In this document: positions 24,100-33,687 of the stretch, piece by piece
How the letters are laid out: every line of letters starts with the position of its first letter
Position numbering within the stretch: the first letter of the stretch is position 1
From: Carya illinoinensis
Taxonomy: Eukaryota > Streptophyta > Magnoliopsida > Fagales > Juglandaceae
DNA: 64,000 bases
Assembly: GCF_018687715.1 (NCBI RefSeq)
Contig: NC_056766.1
Location: 3,228,001 to 3,292,000 of the forward strand
Direction of reading: 5' to 3'
The notes under the pieces: generated by a model
Database searches by the model: none
Seen by the model: only the letters and a program-made list of their open reading frames with translations
What the model was told of the DNA's origin: nothing
Program-made: the position numbers and the translations under genes

Positions 24100-26070
24100 A
24101 GAGTCTAAACAAAAAGAGATCTAATCCAAAAAAGAAGAATATATCCTGGAGTACTCTGATAAAAAAACTGTACGTGATCCCTTTGCAATCACTTAAAAAC
24201 AACACAAGTTCTGTAAATCTGAGAAGTCCAACTCCCCCACGCCATGATATATGGACATGGATGGATTAATCTAAGTGCCTGTCTCAATATGTAGGGAGAG
24301 TTATGGAACTTCTCTGGACGTGTCTTTGCATTTCATTGGAATCCTATGCGGGGGTGCCACGTACATCAACTTGATCCTCATCTTATGTGCTTGGTCGTGT
24401 CACAGGTACTGATTTTTATTTTCTCTTTTCTGATAACCAATTATTTATCAATCGATTGATTGGTTGTAATAATTAATATTAAACTTTGAAGGGAGCGGCT
24501 ACCATGCCGCCTCCCACGTACCACTGAGTACCGCTCAGTGGTTTTTTTTATGTTTATTTTTTCATTTTTTTTAATATTTTTTTAATTATTAAATAAAAAT
24601 ATATATCAATACATTTAAAAATCACATGTTTAATCATTAAGTGAAGAAAAAAAAAGACAGCAATATACTGTAGCGGTACACATGAGCGGCACAGGAGCAT
24701 TTCTCAACTTTTGAATCACGAAGCATTAGTACAAAAGCCAAAAAGGTTTTGAGTATTTTAGTACAAGAAGCGATAAAACTGATTTCATAAACAATTGAAA
24801 TGACTTTATTTATAATTTAATCACTATATCTAATCATTTCAATATATAAATTTATTTTATAAAATTTTTTAGTGACTTAAACATTTCTCTTTAAGTATTG
24901 AATTTTAACCACATAAAAGTCCATTTTTTTTAAAAAAAATGGTATGTTTGGTAAATTTAAAAAAAGTACGTTAAACACTTAAAAAAAGTTGAAAGTTTAT
25001 TTTTTATTTTTTTTTAAAATACCAAATTGAAGTGTTTTTTAAAAATACTATAACTAATTTAAAAAATATTTTAGATACATATTTATCAAATAATAAATAA
25101 TTTTTTAATAGTAGAAACTTTTAATAAAACTCTACAATTAAAAGCACCACTCTTAAGGGATTAACCTTAATAGTTTAATTGTTAGCTACAGTGATCTAAA
25201 TAATAATATATAATTATGTTTCATTAATGAATAATTATGGTTTTATGAATTATTATGGCATCGAGATACAAAGAATTAAAGAAAAATTCAAGAATGGCAA
25301 CTATTAAGATTAAGAAAAATAAATTATTCGATAAAAAAACAATGGCTAGAGTTTTAAAAACTACGTCCTAGCTAGGCTGTGGACTTTACCTTAAGAAATC
25401 TTAAATAGCATTAATTAGATCAGCAAGAAAATGTTGTTTTTGAGAGATCGATCGACGGTGGTTAAGAAAATTAGTTAAGGTGCATGCATGCATATATGGT
25501 AGGTTTAAAACTTAGCATCATCGAATACATATACACATTTAAGTTGTGATCAATTATAAAAATAAAATAAACTTGGCTAGCACTCTTCCTCATTAACATT
25601 AAAGTATATTAATTAAACGATTCAACACATGTTACACATGTATATGAATATACATGTGTACACGGTCCTTGTCTTTATCATGATCCTTTTTTTTATTATT
25701 GTCGATAACTGTCTGTCAAAATCGTAAGTTAAAATTAAATTTATAAGTATTTGATACAATGAGATTGTCAGTAGTTCAATACATGAACCCAAATGAATCA
25801 AACACCCAATATTTTTGTTTTTCTTCATCTCCATTAACTAAAATCAATAGGATGACAACATAAGATGTTAATATATCAGGATAAGCAGCACCAGAAGCAA
25901 GCTGAATTGCAAAGTCAATCTGAAAAATGACCTATGGTCAGTTTATTAGGTGTAAACATAAAGTTTGCACAATGCTAGCTGAACATATTGATCTTTTAAA
26001 ACCTAGTATACCACAATATGGAGATGCCAAGATATAACGAACCCAAAATACGTATCAGCATCGATATCAG
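24100..26070. other. Intergenic, AT-rich, with MITE-like DNA
   Basis: This is the promoter side of E1 alpha and the 3' side of the first PPR gene. At 24488-24715 a MITE-like stretch starts GAGCGGCTACCATGCCGCC and ends with GAGCGGCACAGGAGCATTTCTC, with T/A-rich DNA between. Diverged similar DNA occurs near 39590. The rest shows no coding or RNA gene signal. Confidence 0.4.
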
Positions 26071-28011
26071 TTAATATGAACTCGTCCACTCCTTAGCACC
26101 TACATTTTGAAAATGTGGATTGAAATAACCTTTATCCTCCATCTCAAATATCAATAATCTCAACACCAAATAAATGTCTTTGCCTCCATGATGCTGTAAT
26201 TGGTTTTCCTCAAATGTATATATGAGGTTTTTTATTCCAATCAAACTGCATCCAGAGGCCTTCTTGATAACCTTCTGTTTCATGGACTTTATTACTCGAG
26301 CCATGCTCTCCCATCTGCCCCTCATCTCATATGCACGGGCCAATACCATGTAAGGTAGAGATGACTGTGGTTCCAATTCCATTATCCTCTCCGCAACTCT
26401 TTCGGTGAGTTTTAAGTCTCCATGAATCACACTAGCATAAAGAATTGATCCCCATATGACGGAATCAGGTTTGTAAGGCATTGTATGTACAATGTCTATT
26501 GCTTCTTTAAACTTACCAGCTCGACACAACAATTCCACTATGCAAGCATAATGCTCATCCTGGGGTAGAATTCCATATTCCTTCTCCATCAATGAGAAAA
26601 TATTCACTCCTTCATCAACAAAACTACCGTAATTGCAAGCCAGTAGGACTCCAGCCAGAGTTATTCGATCTGGTGGGGGACCTTCTCGGACTAGTTCCTT
26701 AAAAATGTCAAGGGTCTTGTGTACTCTACCATTGTTAGTCAAGCCCAAAATCATGGTGTTCCAGGATATCAAATCCCGTTCACCCAAATCAGCAAAGATC
26801 TTCATGGCATAATTAACTGACCCAAATTTAGCATACATTTCCATGAGTGAATTAGCAACAACTGGATCTGACTCAAAACCCGATTTAACAACCAAAGCAT
26901 GAATTTGACTACCCTGCTCTGCTGGGGGGAGTGTACAAATAGAACTTAGAACAATGCTGAGTGTGAACTCAGTTGGCCTGAAATTCTCCCTCAAGCTCCA
27001 CACAAAGAGTTGCAAAGCATCCTCCACACAACCATGTGCTGCATAGCCTGAAATCATGGAATTACTAACTGCTAAATCCCACTGATCTAGTTCTTCAAAC
27101 AACTGGACTGAATCCCCCAATCGATTGCATTTAGAAAACAGATCAATAACAGCACTTGCTACAATGCTATTAGAATTAAATCCCAGCTTGATGCAAAGAG
27201 AGAAAATCTGCTTACCCTTTTCCAAATCTTTCAAGTTCGAACAGACACTGATGACAGTGGATATAGTATACTGATCAGGCAAATACTCTGTGGTTCTCAT
27301 CAAATAGAACTGATCTAATGCTAATTCTCCGTACCCAGACCTATGACAACCCATTATCAAAGAGTTCCAAGAGATTATATCTAACTCCTCCATTGTCAAA
27401 AACACACCAAAAGCATAATCAAGGAGACCAAGCTTTCCATACATATCAATTAATGAGTTTACAAGCACCACATTCAATAAAATCTGACCATTACGAATTA
27501 GGCAACCATGAATCTGCTTACCATGTAGAGCAAAGGACACAAAAGACAATAGAATCGACAATGTGAACCCACTTGGTCTCACACCAGCATTTTGCATCTT
27601 CATTAAAGTCCCCAACGCATTATGAACCAGCCCACATGAAAAATAACCCGAAATCATCGTGTTCCAACTAACAACATCTCTTGCAGGCATTTCATCAAAC
27701 AAACGACCTGCCCTTTCAACTTGTCCATACCTAAACAAGCACTTCAGGCAAATATTCCAAGATATATCATTCTTGTCAGAAATTCCATCAAACACTTTCA
27801 ATGCATCACTAACGGCACCAAACTGAGAGTATAGGTCGAGACTGCGATTACCCAGAAAAGTATGGCTATCAAACCCAACTTTGACCAACTGTGCATGAAT
27901 AGTTTTGGCGAAATTTAAAGACTTCAACGAAAAGCAGTGATCTATTAGGTTAGAGTAATAAGAAAGCGAAGTTCTGTGAGCACCTTGAACTTGCTTTAGA
28001 AAAGGGTACAT
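26071..28011 (-). CDS. PLS-class PPR protein, At1g43980-like
   Basis: Intronless ORF of 646 aa starting at ATG 28011. Tandem pentatricopeptide repeats fill most of the protein. Typical 35-residue units are visible as DVVSWNTMISGY (near residue 112), DIISWNSLIMGC, DLAVSNSMISGY and DLISWNTMILGL, each followed by G..HxAL/EAL-type helices. The C-terminal E-like region (EHYACIVELLCRAGKFKEA, LEPQSSLPYMVLARAYE, then CSLIGIKNLIYTFEENQ) has no DYW deaminase domain. By recollection it matches Arabidopsis At1g43980, annotated mitochondrial. PPR proteins bind specific organellar RNAs, and PLS-E types usually act in C-to-U editing. The target RNA cannot be read from the sequence. It is the first of three minus-strand PPR genes here. 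Confidence 0.93.
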   Translation of the reverse strand: MYPFLKQVQGAHRTSLSYYSNLIDHCFSLKSLNFAKTIHAQLVKVGFDSHTFLGNRSLDLYSQFGAVSDALKVFDGISDKNDISWNICLKCLFRYGQVERAGRLFDEMPARDVVSWNTMISGYFSCGLVHNALGTLMKMQNAGVRPSGFTLSILLSFVSFALHGKQIHGCLIRNGQILLNVVLVNSLIDMYGKLGLLDYAFGVFLTMEELDIISWNSLIMGCHRSGYGELALDQFYLMRTTEYLPDQYTISTVISVCSNLKDLEKGKQIFSLCIKLGFNSNSIVASAVIDLFSKCNRLGDSVQLFEELDQWDLAVSNSMISGYAAHGCVEDALQLFVWSLRENFRPTEFTLSIVLSSICTLPPAEQGSQIHALVVKSGFESDPVVANSLMEMYAKFGSVNYAMKIFADLGERDLISWNTMILGLTNNGRVHKTLDIFKELVREGPPPDRITLAGVLLACNYGSFVDEGVNIFSLMEKEYGILPQDEHYACIVELLCRAGKFKEAIDIVHTMPYKPDSVIWGSILYASVIHGDLKLTERVAERIMELEPQSSLPYMVLARAYEMRGRWESMARVIKSMKQKVIKKASGCSLIGIKNLIYTFEENQLQHHGGKDIYLVLRLLIFEMEDKGYFNPHFQNVGAKEWTSSY

Positions 28012-28033
28012 GCAAATGCGGTGACACTACGTA

Positions 28034-28129
28034 CTATACAGCTTGTTGCTTCTTTAAATCTTTAAAAAATGAATTAAAACGCGTATACAAGGACTTTTGC
28101 TCCGGCTCTGCTGCTTCTTCTTGCTCCAT
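28034..28129 (-). CDS. Possible 31-aa upstream ORF of the PPR gene
   Basis: In the 5' leader of the 26071-28011 gene an ATG at 28129 opens a 31-codon frame that stops at 28034, 22 nt before the PPR start and in a different frame. The peptide starts MEQEEAAEPEQ, then SLYTRFNSFFKDLKKQQ, an acidic N-terminus and an amphipathic basic C-terminus. A translated uORF would be expected to reduce PPR translation, or it could be a leftover exon of another gene. Conservation is unknown. Confidence 0.35.
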   Translation of the reverse strand: MEQEEAAEPEQKSLYTRFNSFFKDLKKQQAV

Positions 28130-28260
28130 TTTCCTGCAGCAACCAGTTGGGAACCGTTAGAAAAACAGCACCCGAGAGAGAGAGAACAGAGTGGGAGAGA
28201 CACAGAGAGAGAGTTCAACGGCATATAAATGTGTTCTTGCACCGACTTACAGATAAAACT
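28130..28260 (-). promoter_or_regulatory. Leader and promoter region of the first PPR gene
   Basis: The minus strand reads a TATA-like ATTTATATG at about 28225, then CT-rich leader DNA (CTCTCTCTCTGTG and CTCTCTCTCTCGGG) leading to the short upstream ORF. CT-rich leaders downstream of the TATA are common in plant promoters. Confidence 0.35.
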
Positions 28261-29651
28261 ATTTCATTTTCGGTTGTGTTTCGTCGTTCAACTAAATTCA
28301 ACTCATCATAAATTAATTATTAATGTTAAAAAAATTAAACTCATATCAATTCATTTTATACAATTTAATTTAAAAGTTAAACTCATCTTAACCTATACAT
28401 ATTAGAAAAATAATAATTATAATTATAAATATGCAAATTTCACGTAATCACTTTGAAAAAAATAAAAAAATACAAAATCACATTAAAAAAATTAATTTTT
28501 TAATAATAAATTTACTTTTTTTAAAAAGACTGCAAAGTACTCGCTTACTCTACATCTGTATATAATATTACTCTAAAAAACTTCATCCAATGAGAATGCT
28601 ATAGCGACTTTATGACATCTCTCTATCTTTAAAATATAGGAAATTCAAAAATAAAATAATAGAACTATATAAAAAAATATAAATAAGATTATTTAAAAGG
28701 TAATGTGAATATTTTTTATTAAGAAAAAAAAAAAGTAAAGTGAATTGACTTAATACGTATTTCTTTCATAAATCAAGCACTCCTCTTAAGGTTTTTAATC
28801 GTCCCAATCATCTTTCCAACCTAAATTTCATTTCTTCAACATCGTTTTATCTAATCATTAGTGAACCCATTATTTTCACAAAAGATAATCAAAATCAAGA
28901 ACATTTAAAAAAAAAATCCAAAAAATTAATGTCATGAAAGTTTTCTACTTCAAGTGGATGTTACTATTTTCAGAAGGGAATAAAAAAAAGCATTTTTATA
29001 TTTTTTTTCAAACATCTTTAAAATGAGCTCATCACTTTTATACACACAGACACAAAATAAACCTAAAAGATATTTCTCAGAATTTTGAAAACAATACACA
29101 AACAAGTTTTAACACCATATTCCAGAATAACATTAGAGCAAATAGAAGGCTTGGTAGTCGTAAAGAAATATATCTATCTCAGTAGGTTTTTTACACTTCC
29201 CGATTCATTTGGAACTTGCATTTCATTTCAACTTCAAGTACTGAATTCTTGCATAATTTCTAAATTCCATACGCCAAGAATTTCATAAATCAGATGTTTA
29301 CTGGTCTTAGTATAAAGCTTGTAGCCAACGTTTCTTCTTCTTCTACTTCTTCTTCTTCTTCTTCTTTCATTTTTCTTTCGGGTAAGTTGGGAGTAAATAT
29401 TTCATCGACCAGTCACCAAATAATTCTCACAAACAAAAGTACTGTTTTCAAAGCACCAAGAAACATCTTTAGATCCTTTATCTATCCAAAGCCATGTATC
29501 CAACCATTTGGAGTTGACAGATCTTTTGCTTTATTGTAAGGGTGCTTGGAAGTAACATCCATGTCCAAATGCCCAGCACCTATCACAGGGTGGAAGGCAT
29601 CCAAGGGACCTCCGGCCTGATTTAACTTCCTCACAATAACCGAGGTTGTGT
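28261..29651. other. Intergenic between first and second PPR genes
   Basis: Very AT-rich. It holds a (CTT)n tract at 29329-29367 but no recognisable gene, RNA or element ends. Short plus frames at 29085-29539 look like chance. Confidence 0.5.
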
Positions 29652-31697
29652 TTAACTGTCAGCCCAACTGCAACCTGGATTCTTTTGTATTTGCTTATCC
29701 CTCATCAAATTTCTAACTTGTGCTGATGCTTCCCAGTCCCCGAAGTTGGCGAAGATGCTAGATAACTGGACATAAGCACCTGAATTCTCGGGCTCAAGCT
29801 TCATAATTCTCTCTGCTACCTTCTTTCCTAGAGTTTTATCCCCATGAGCTACACAGCCTCTCAACACTGATGACCACATACTTGCATCAGCCTCAAAAGG
29901 CATCTGTTCTATGAGAGTCATTGCTTCCTCAATGCAACCAGCACGGGCAAAAAGATCGACCATGCATGAGTAGTGTTCAATCACTGGATCGATATGATAA
30001 TCTGATTTCATTGCATAAAACCATTTCCGTCCATCTTCAACAAGTCCACAATGATCACAGGCAGAAAGAACTGCTGTAAATGTAACATCAGTAGGTCTAA
30101 CACCAGCTTGCCTCATTTCGTTGAACAGAGTCAGTGCTTCGAGTCCACGACCATTAGTGGCATAACCCATCATCATTGAGTTCCAAGAGATTTCATCACA
30201 TTTCATCATTTGATCAAATATACTTCGCCCATTCTCAACAAAACCACACTTGCAGAAGAAATCAACAAGGGATGTACAAATGATCTGATCAGACTCGAGC
30301 CCATTGACGGTAGCTCTAGCAAAAACCTGTTCACCAAGTTCCAGTGAAGAGATGCTAGCACACGCACTGATTACACTGGCCAGGCTAAACTTATCCATTC
30401 TCAAGTTCATCTTGTTCATCTGGCAAAAAAGATCTAATGCTTCGATTGGACACCCATTTTGGCTGAGAGCCACTATCATTGAATTCCATGATATCAAGCT
30501 TCTGTTCGGCATAGTGTTGAAAATCCATTTTGCATCTTCAATTTTTCCACAACTGGAATATACCTTTATCATAGAATTAAGCAAGATTGTGTCGTACGCT
30601 TTGAGCTCGCTAAATAACTTGCATGCATCATAAAAGCTCCCACTTTTGGAGTATGCGTCAATTAGTGCACTAGCCAAGACGACATCATCAATTACCCCAA
30701 CTTTAAATGCATGAGTATGCATTTGTTTACCATGTCCAAGAATGCCTAAGCTACTACTGGCACTCAAAACAGTTGCAAGTGTGGAGGAATCTTCTTGAAA
30801 TCCATCTCTCCTCATCTGATTGAAGAGAACCAATGCTTCACTTTCCTCATTATTATAAACATATCCAGATATTATCGAATTCCATAACACGACACATGGA
30901 TCACTTTTGCTATCAAAAACCTTCCTTGCATCATTCATTCTACCACAATTTGCATAGCCTGAAATCAATGCCGACAGAGAATAGTCATCCGGTTCCTTAA
31001 ACATATTCAGAACATGATTTGCACTATCCAGATCACTACACTTTCCATACATATTAATCAAAGAAGTACTCAAAACCGAGTCGAATTCCACTTGATCAAT
31101 CACAATGCGTGCATGAATTTGCTTGCCACAATCAAGAGCCGCCAAATCACTACATGCCCCAATGACCGTCGCCAATACAAATGAATCACGATGCAATATT
31201 TCAGAAGGGTCTGAGTTCAAATCCTTAAAAAGATTCACTGCTTCTGTTGCACAGCCATTTCGGGCATAACCATGAATCATCGAATTCCACGCAATACCAT
31301 TTTTCCTTGGCATCTCATTAAACAAACTCCGAGCAACCTCTAGCATCCCGGCCTTTGCAAACCCAGAAACCACCATGCTCCACGAGAAGTCGTTCTTTTG
31401 AGGCATGGAACCAAATAATTCTAGTGATCTCTCCCTGTTCCCTGAGTTCATGCACCCCTCTATCATTGTGTTCCAAGAGAAAGCGTTCCTCTCAGGCATA
31501 TCATCGAACACTTTCCACGCTTCACTCAAGCCACCACACCGCACATACATCTGCAGAAGGCGATTTCCGATGGTGAGAACGGAGTTCAGGAGACCACTTT
31601 TGAGAAAGATAAGGTGGAGCTGTCTTCCTTTATGAATTGAACGGTGAGTGTTGCAGGATTGGAGTAGGCGGACCAGGGAATGCAGATCAAGGTCCAT
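29652..31697 (-). CDS. PLS-class PPR protein, At1g77010-like
   Basis: Intronless ORF of 681 aa from ATG 31697. About seventeen PPR-type units run from residue ~40 to ~560, with clear P, L and S units such as NAFSWNTMIEGCMNSGNRE, PCVVLWNSIISGYVYNN and SLISWNSMIVALSQNG. A short E-like region follows (ENSGAYVQLSSIFANFGDW, then KNPGCSWADS at the end) without a DYW domain. The strongly conserved segment ISACASISSLELGEQVFARA and the overall order fit Arabidopsis At1g77010, annotated mitochondrial. Expected role is sequence-specific organellar RNA binding for editing or processing. No lesion is visible. The gap to the first PPR gene is 1.6 kb, so each gene should have its own promoter. Confidence 0.94.
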   Translation of the reverse strand: MDLDLHSLVRLLQSCNTHRSIHKGRQLHLIFLKSGLLNSVLTIGNRLLQMYVRCGGLSEAWKVFDDMPERNAFSWNTMIEGCMNSGNRERSLELFGSMPQKNDFSWSMVVSGFAKAGMLEVARSLFNEMPRKNGIAWNSMIHGYARNGCATEAVNLFKDLNSDPSEILHRDSFVLATVIGACSDLAALDCGKQIHARIVIDQVEFDSVLSTSLINMYGKCSDLDSANHVLNMFKEPDDYSLSALISGYANCGRMNDARKVFDSKSDPCVVLWNSIISGYVYNNEESEALVLFNQMRRDGFQEDSSTLATVLSASSSLGILGHGKQMHTHAFKVGVIDDVVLASALIDAYSKSGSFYDACKLFSELKAYDTILLNSMIKVYSSCGKIEDAKWIFNTMPNRSLISWNSMIVALSQNGCPIEALDLFCQMNKMNLRMDKFSLASVISACASISSLELGEQVFARATVNGLESDQIICTSLVDFFCKCGFVENGRSIFDQMMKCDEISWNSMMMGYATNGRGLEALTLFNEMRQAGVRPTDVTFTAVLSACDHCGLVEDGRKWFYAMKSDYHIDPVIEHYSCMVDLFARAGCIEEAMTLIEQMPFEADASMWSSVLRGCVAHGDKTLGKKVAERIMKLEPENSGAYVQLSSIFANFGDWEASAQVRNLMRDKQIQKNPGCSWADS

Positions 31698-33141
31698 TGT
31701 AGAAGGTGGACTACAGGTAACACGAGTTTATATTTTGGCGGCAAGGATAAAGCTCAACTTCTCTGAACCGGTACGTGAATTTCGAAAGTTTAGCCGGTTC
31801 CTACTTCTCTGAACCGGTAAGTAAATTGTGAAGAGGACCGGGGAATGCATTGGTCTTTATGGAGAAAAAAATTACACTTACCTTAAAAATAAAAAAAAAT
31901 AAAAAAAAAAATCGAAAATCAATTTTTTGGGCTAATGAGTGACTTTTTCTGTCTCTGAGGGAGAGAGAGGGAGAGAGAGAAGGGTAAGAACACGAGATCA
32001 GACTTTGAAACTCCCCCCTTTGATTTATAGCAACACGGGAGGCTTATATTTATTTGAATTATGTTATATATAGTAACTTTTGTATAATTAATCAAAACAG
32101 TTTTATTTTATATTTAAAATAATGGCATAACCAATCACATTAATAAAATATATAAGAAAATACACAAAAATGACTGCAAGTAAAACTTTTGTATTTATAT
32201 ATATATTTAAGATTTTTTAAAAATTTAAAAAACAGTTTTTTATTAGAAAATATATTTATTATTTTTTAAATAAATTTCATTAAATTATTTTTAAAAAAAT
32301 AACTTGCCACGTGTGAATTTTTTATTGGCTCGTTTCTATATGTCTGCATTGAAAATGAGATTGATATGGACCGCATGAAGGCATACACATAAGTGCTCTA
32401 TAACTTTGAACACAATTTCGCCTAAAATATGTAGTCTTCAACATAAATACACAACATATAAATAATTCTTTTTTATAACACAATATGAGTCGTTTGGAGA
32501 GTTTGAACATTGTATGCCACTTGCAAATTTACAAGGCCCATCACAGAGAAAGAGTGCTTGTAACTCTTTCCATCTTCTCCCTCCCCAGCAAATTAGGGAA
32601 ATTAAGCAAAACAATCTGATCCATAAATTCCCGGCTTGTTTTGACTCTTTGTTCCTTATTGAGAAGGAATACAATAAATGTTGAAATACATCTTCAATCC
32701 TCATTCTCAGAAAGCCTAAGAATGAGTTAAAAATGAAAAATAAACAATAAGGGGTGTGGTGCAGTAAAAATATGGGCAAACAGGGAGGCAAAGGGGGAAC
32801 CCGGGCAGAACTTTTTCTAAGCCATGTCCATCTGCCCCCACCAAACTTGGCCCAAAATTGATGTTTCATCTTGTAATTTCTCCTGCATCATTCACTTTCA
32901 CAAGAAAGTAACTTCTACTTGAGATGAGAGAGCAGACACAGAATTGAGACCGTTGGCAATGAAGTCGATTACCACATGAGAGCCACTGCTAGCATCTTAG
33001 GTGCTTCAGCTTTATCACCATAAAATGTATGCCTTTCCTTTGGTTATAAAACCAACCAATAACTGTATGTTCTTTCCTCTGAATCCCTGAAAAGCGTTAC
33101 AGTTACTAAAAAAAATTAACAACAAAAAAGTGATGGATAGA
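31698..33141. other. Intergenic between second and third PPR genes
   Basis: Holds the promoter side of the second PPR gene and AT-rich DNA. A repeated GGTTCCTACTTCTCTGAACCGGTA-like motif (AACTTCTCTGAACCGGTA near 31752 and 31804) and a GA-rich patch at 31960-31985 were noticed. A 143-codon minus frame at 32438-32869 has no recognisable features. Confidence 0.45.
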
Positions 33142-33513
33142 TTAGCAAATATAAGTGACAAATGAATGGATCTTAGAATAATGGTTGGCGGAGAAATTTC
33201 TAAAAGTTTCGAACAGCCAAAGCAACTCTGGATGTGTCAGCTGAAAGCTCTTGTTCTGGATAAATACATCTAGCCATTTTCTCATTCCATGCATACTTTT
33301 TTTTACAAAAAACTCACCAAGGTGTGGGCATGAGGGCAAAGGAACGCCATCTTCAGGAACCTTATGTGTTCTTTTTGGTATCCAAACATCTCTCCATGCG
33401 TTAACCCGGTTCAGCCTGCCATTGCATTCTGTGCAAAAAGCAGTGGGATATTTAACATCCGTACGACAATATACATCTGCGAGGTTGCTTGTAGAAATTA
33501 TGATGTGACTTGT
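33142..33513 (-). other. Unidentified coding-like segment
   Basis: A minus-strand frame stays open for about 124 codons in non-repetitive DNA and its residues look protein-like: VYCRTDVKYPTAFCTECNG, then AWRDVWIPKRTHKVPEDG, PSCPHLGEFF and SMHGMRKWLDVFIQNKSF. It has no ATG near its start, and a good donor (CCTTG/GTGAGT) falls inside at about 33321, so it could be one or two exons of an unrecognised gene, a 3' exon of the third PPR transcript, or a gene fragment. The paired cysteines could suggest a metal site, but no family was recognised. Confidence 0.3.
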
Positions 33514-33687
33514 TCAAATAAATCCAATGTTACGTTCCAAGGAGATAAAGATGACCAAATCTACCTACAGATGAACTACAGTATCCTTAGAAGAAAATTT
33601 GGATGCAATATCTGCGAGTTGCAATTTCGGAAGCAGAACCTGAAATGCAAGAATGTAGCTGCTTTCAAGTTGCAAGTCCAGTGAATA

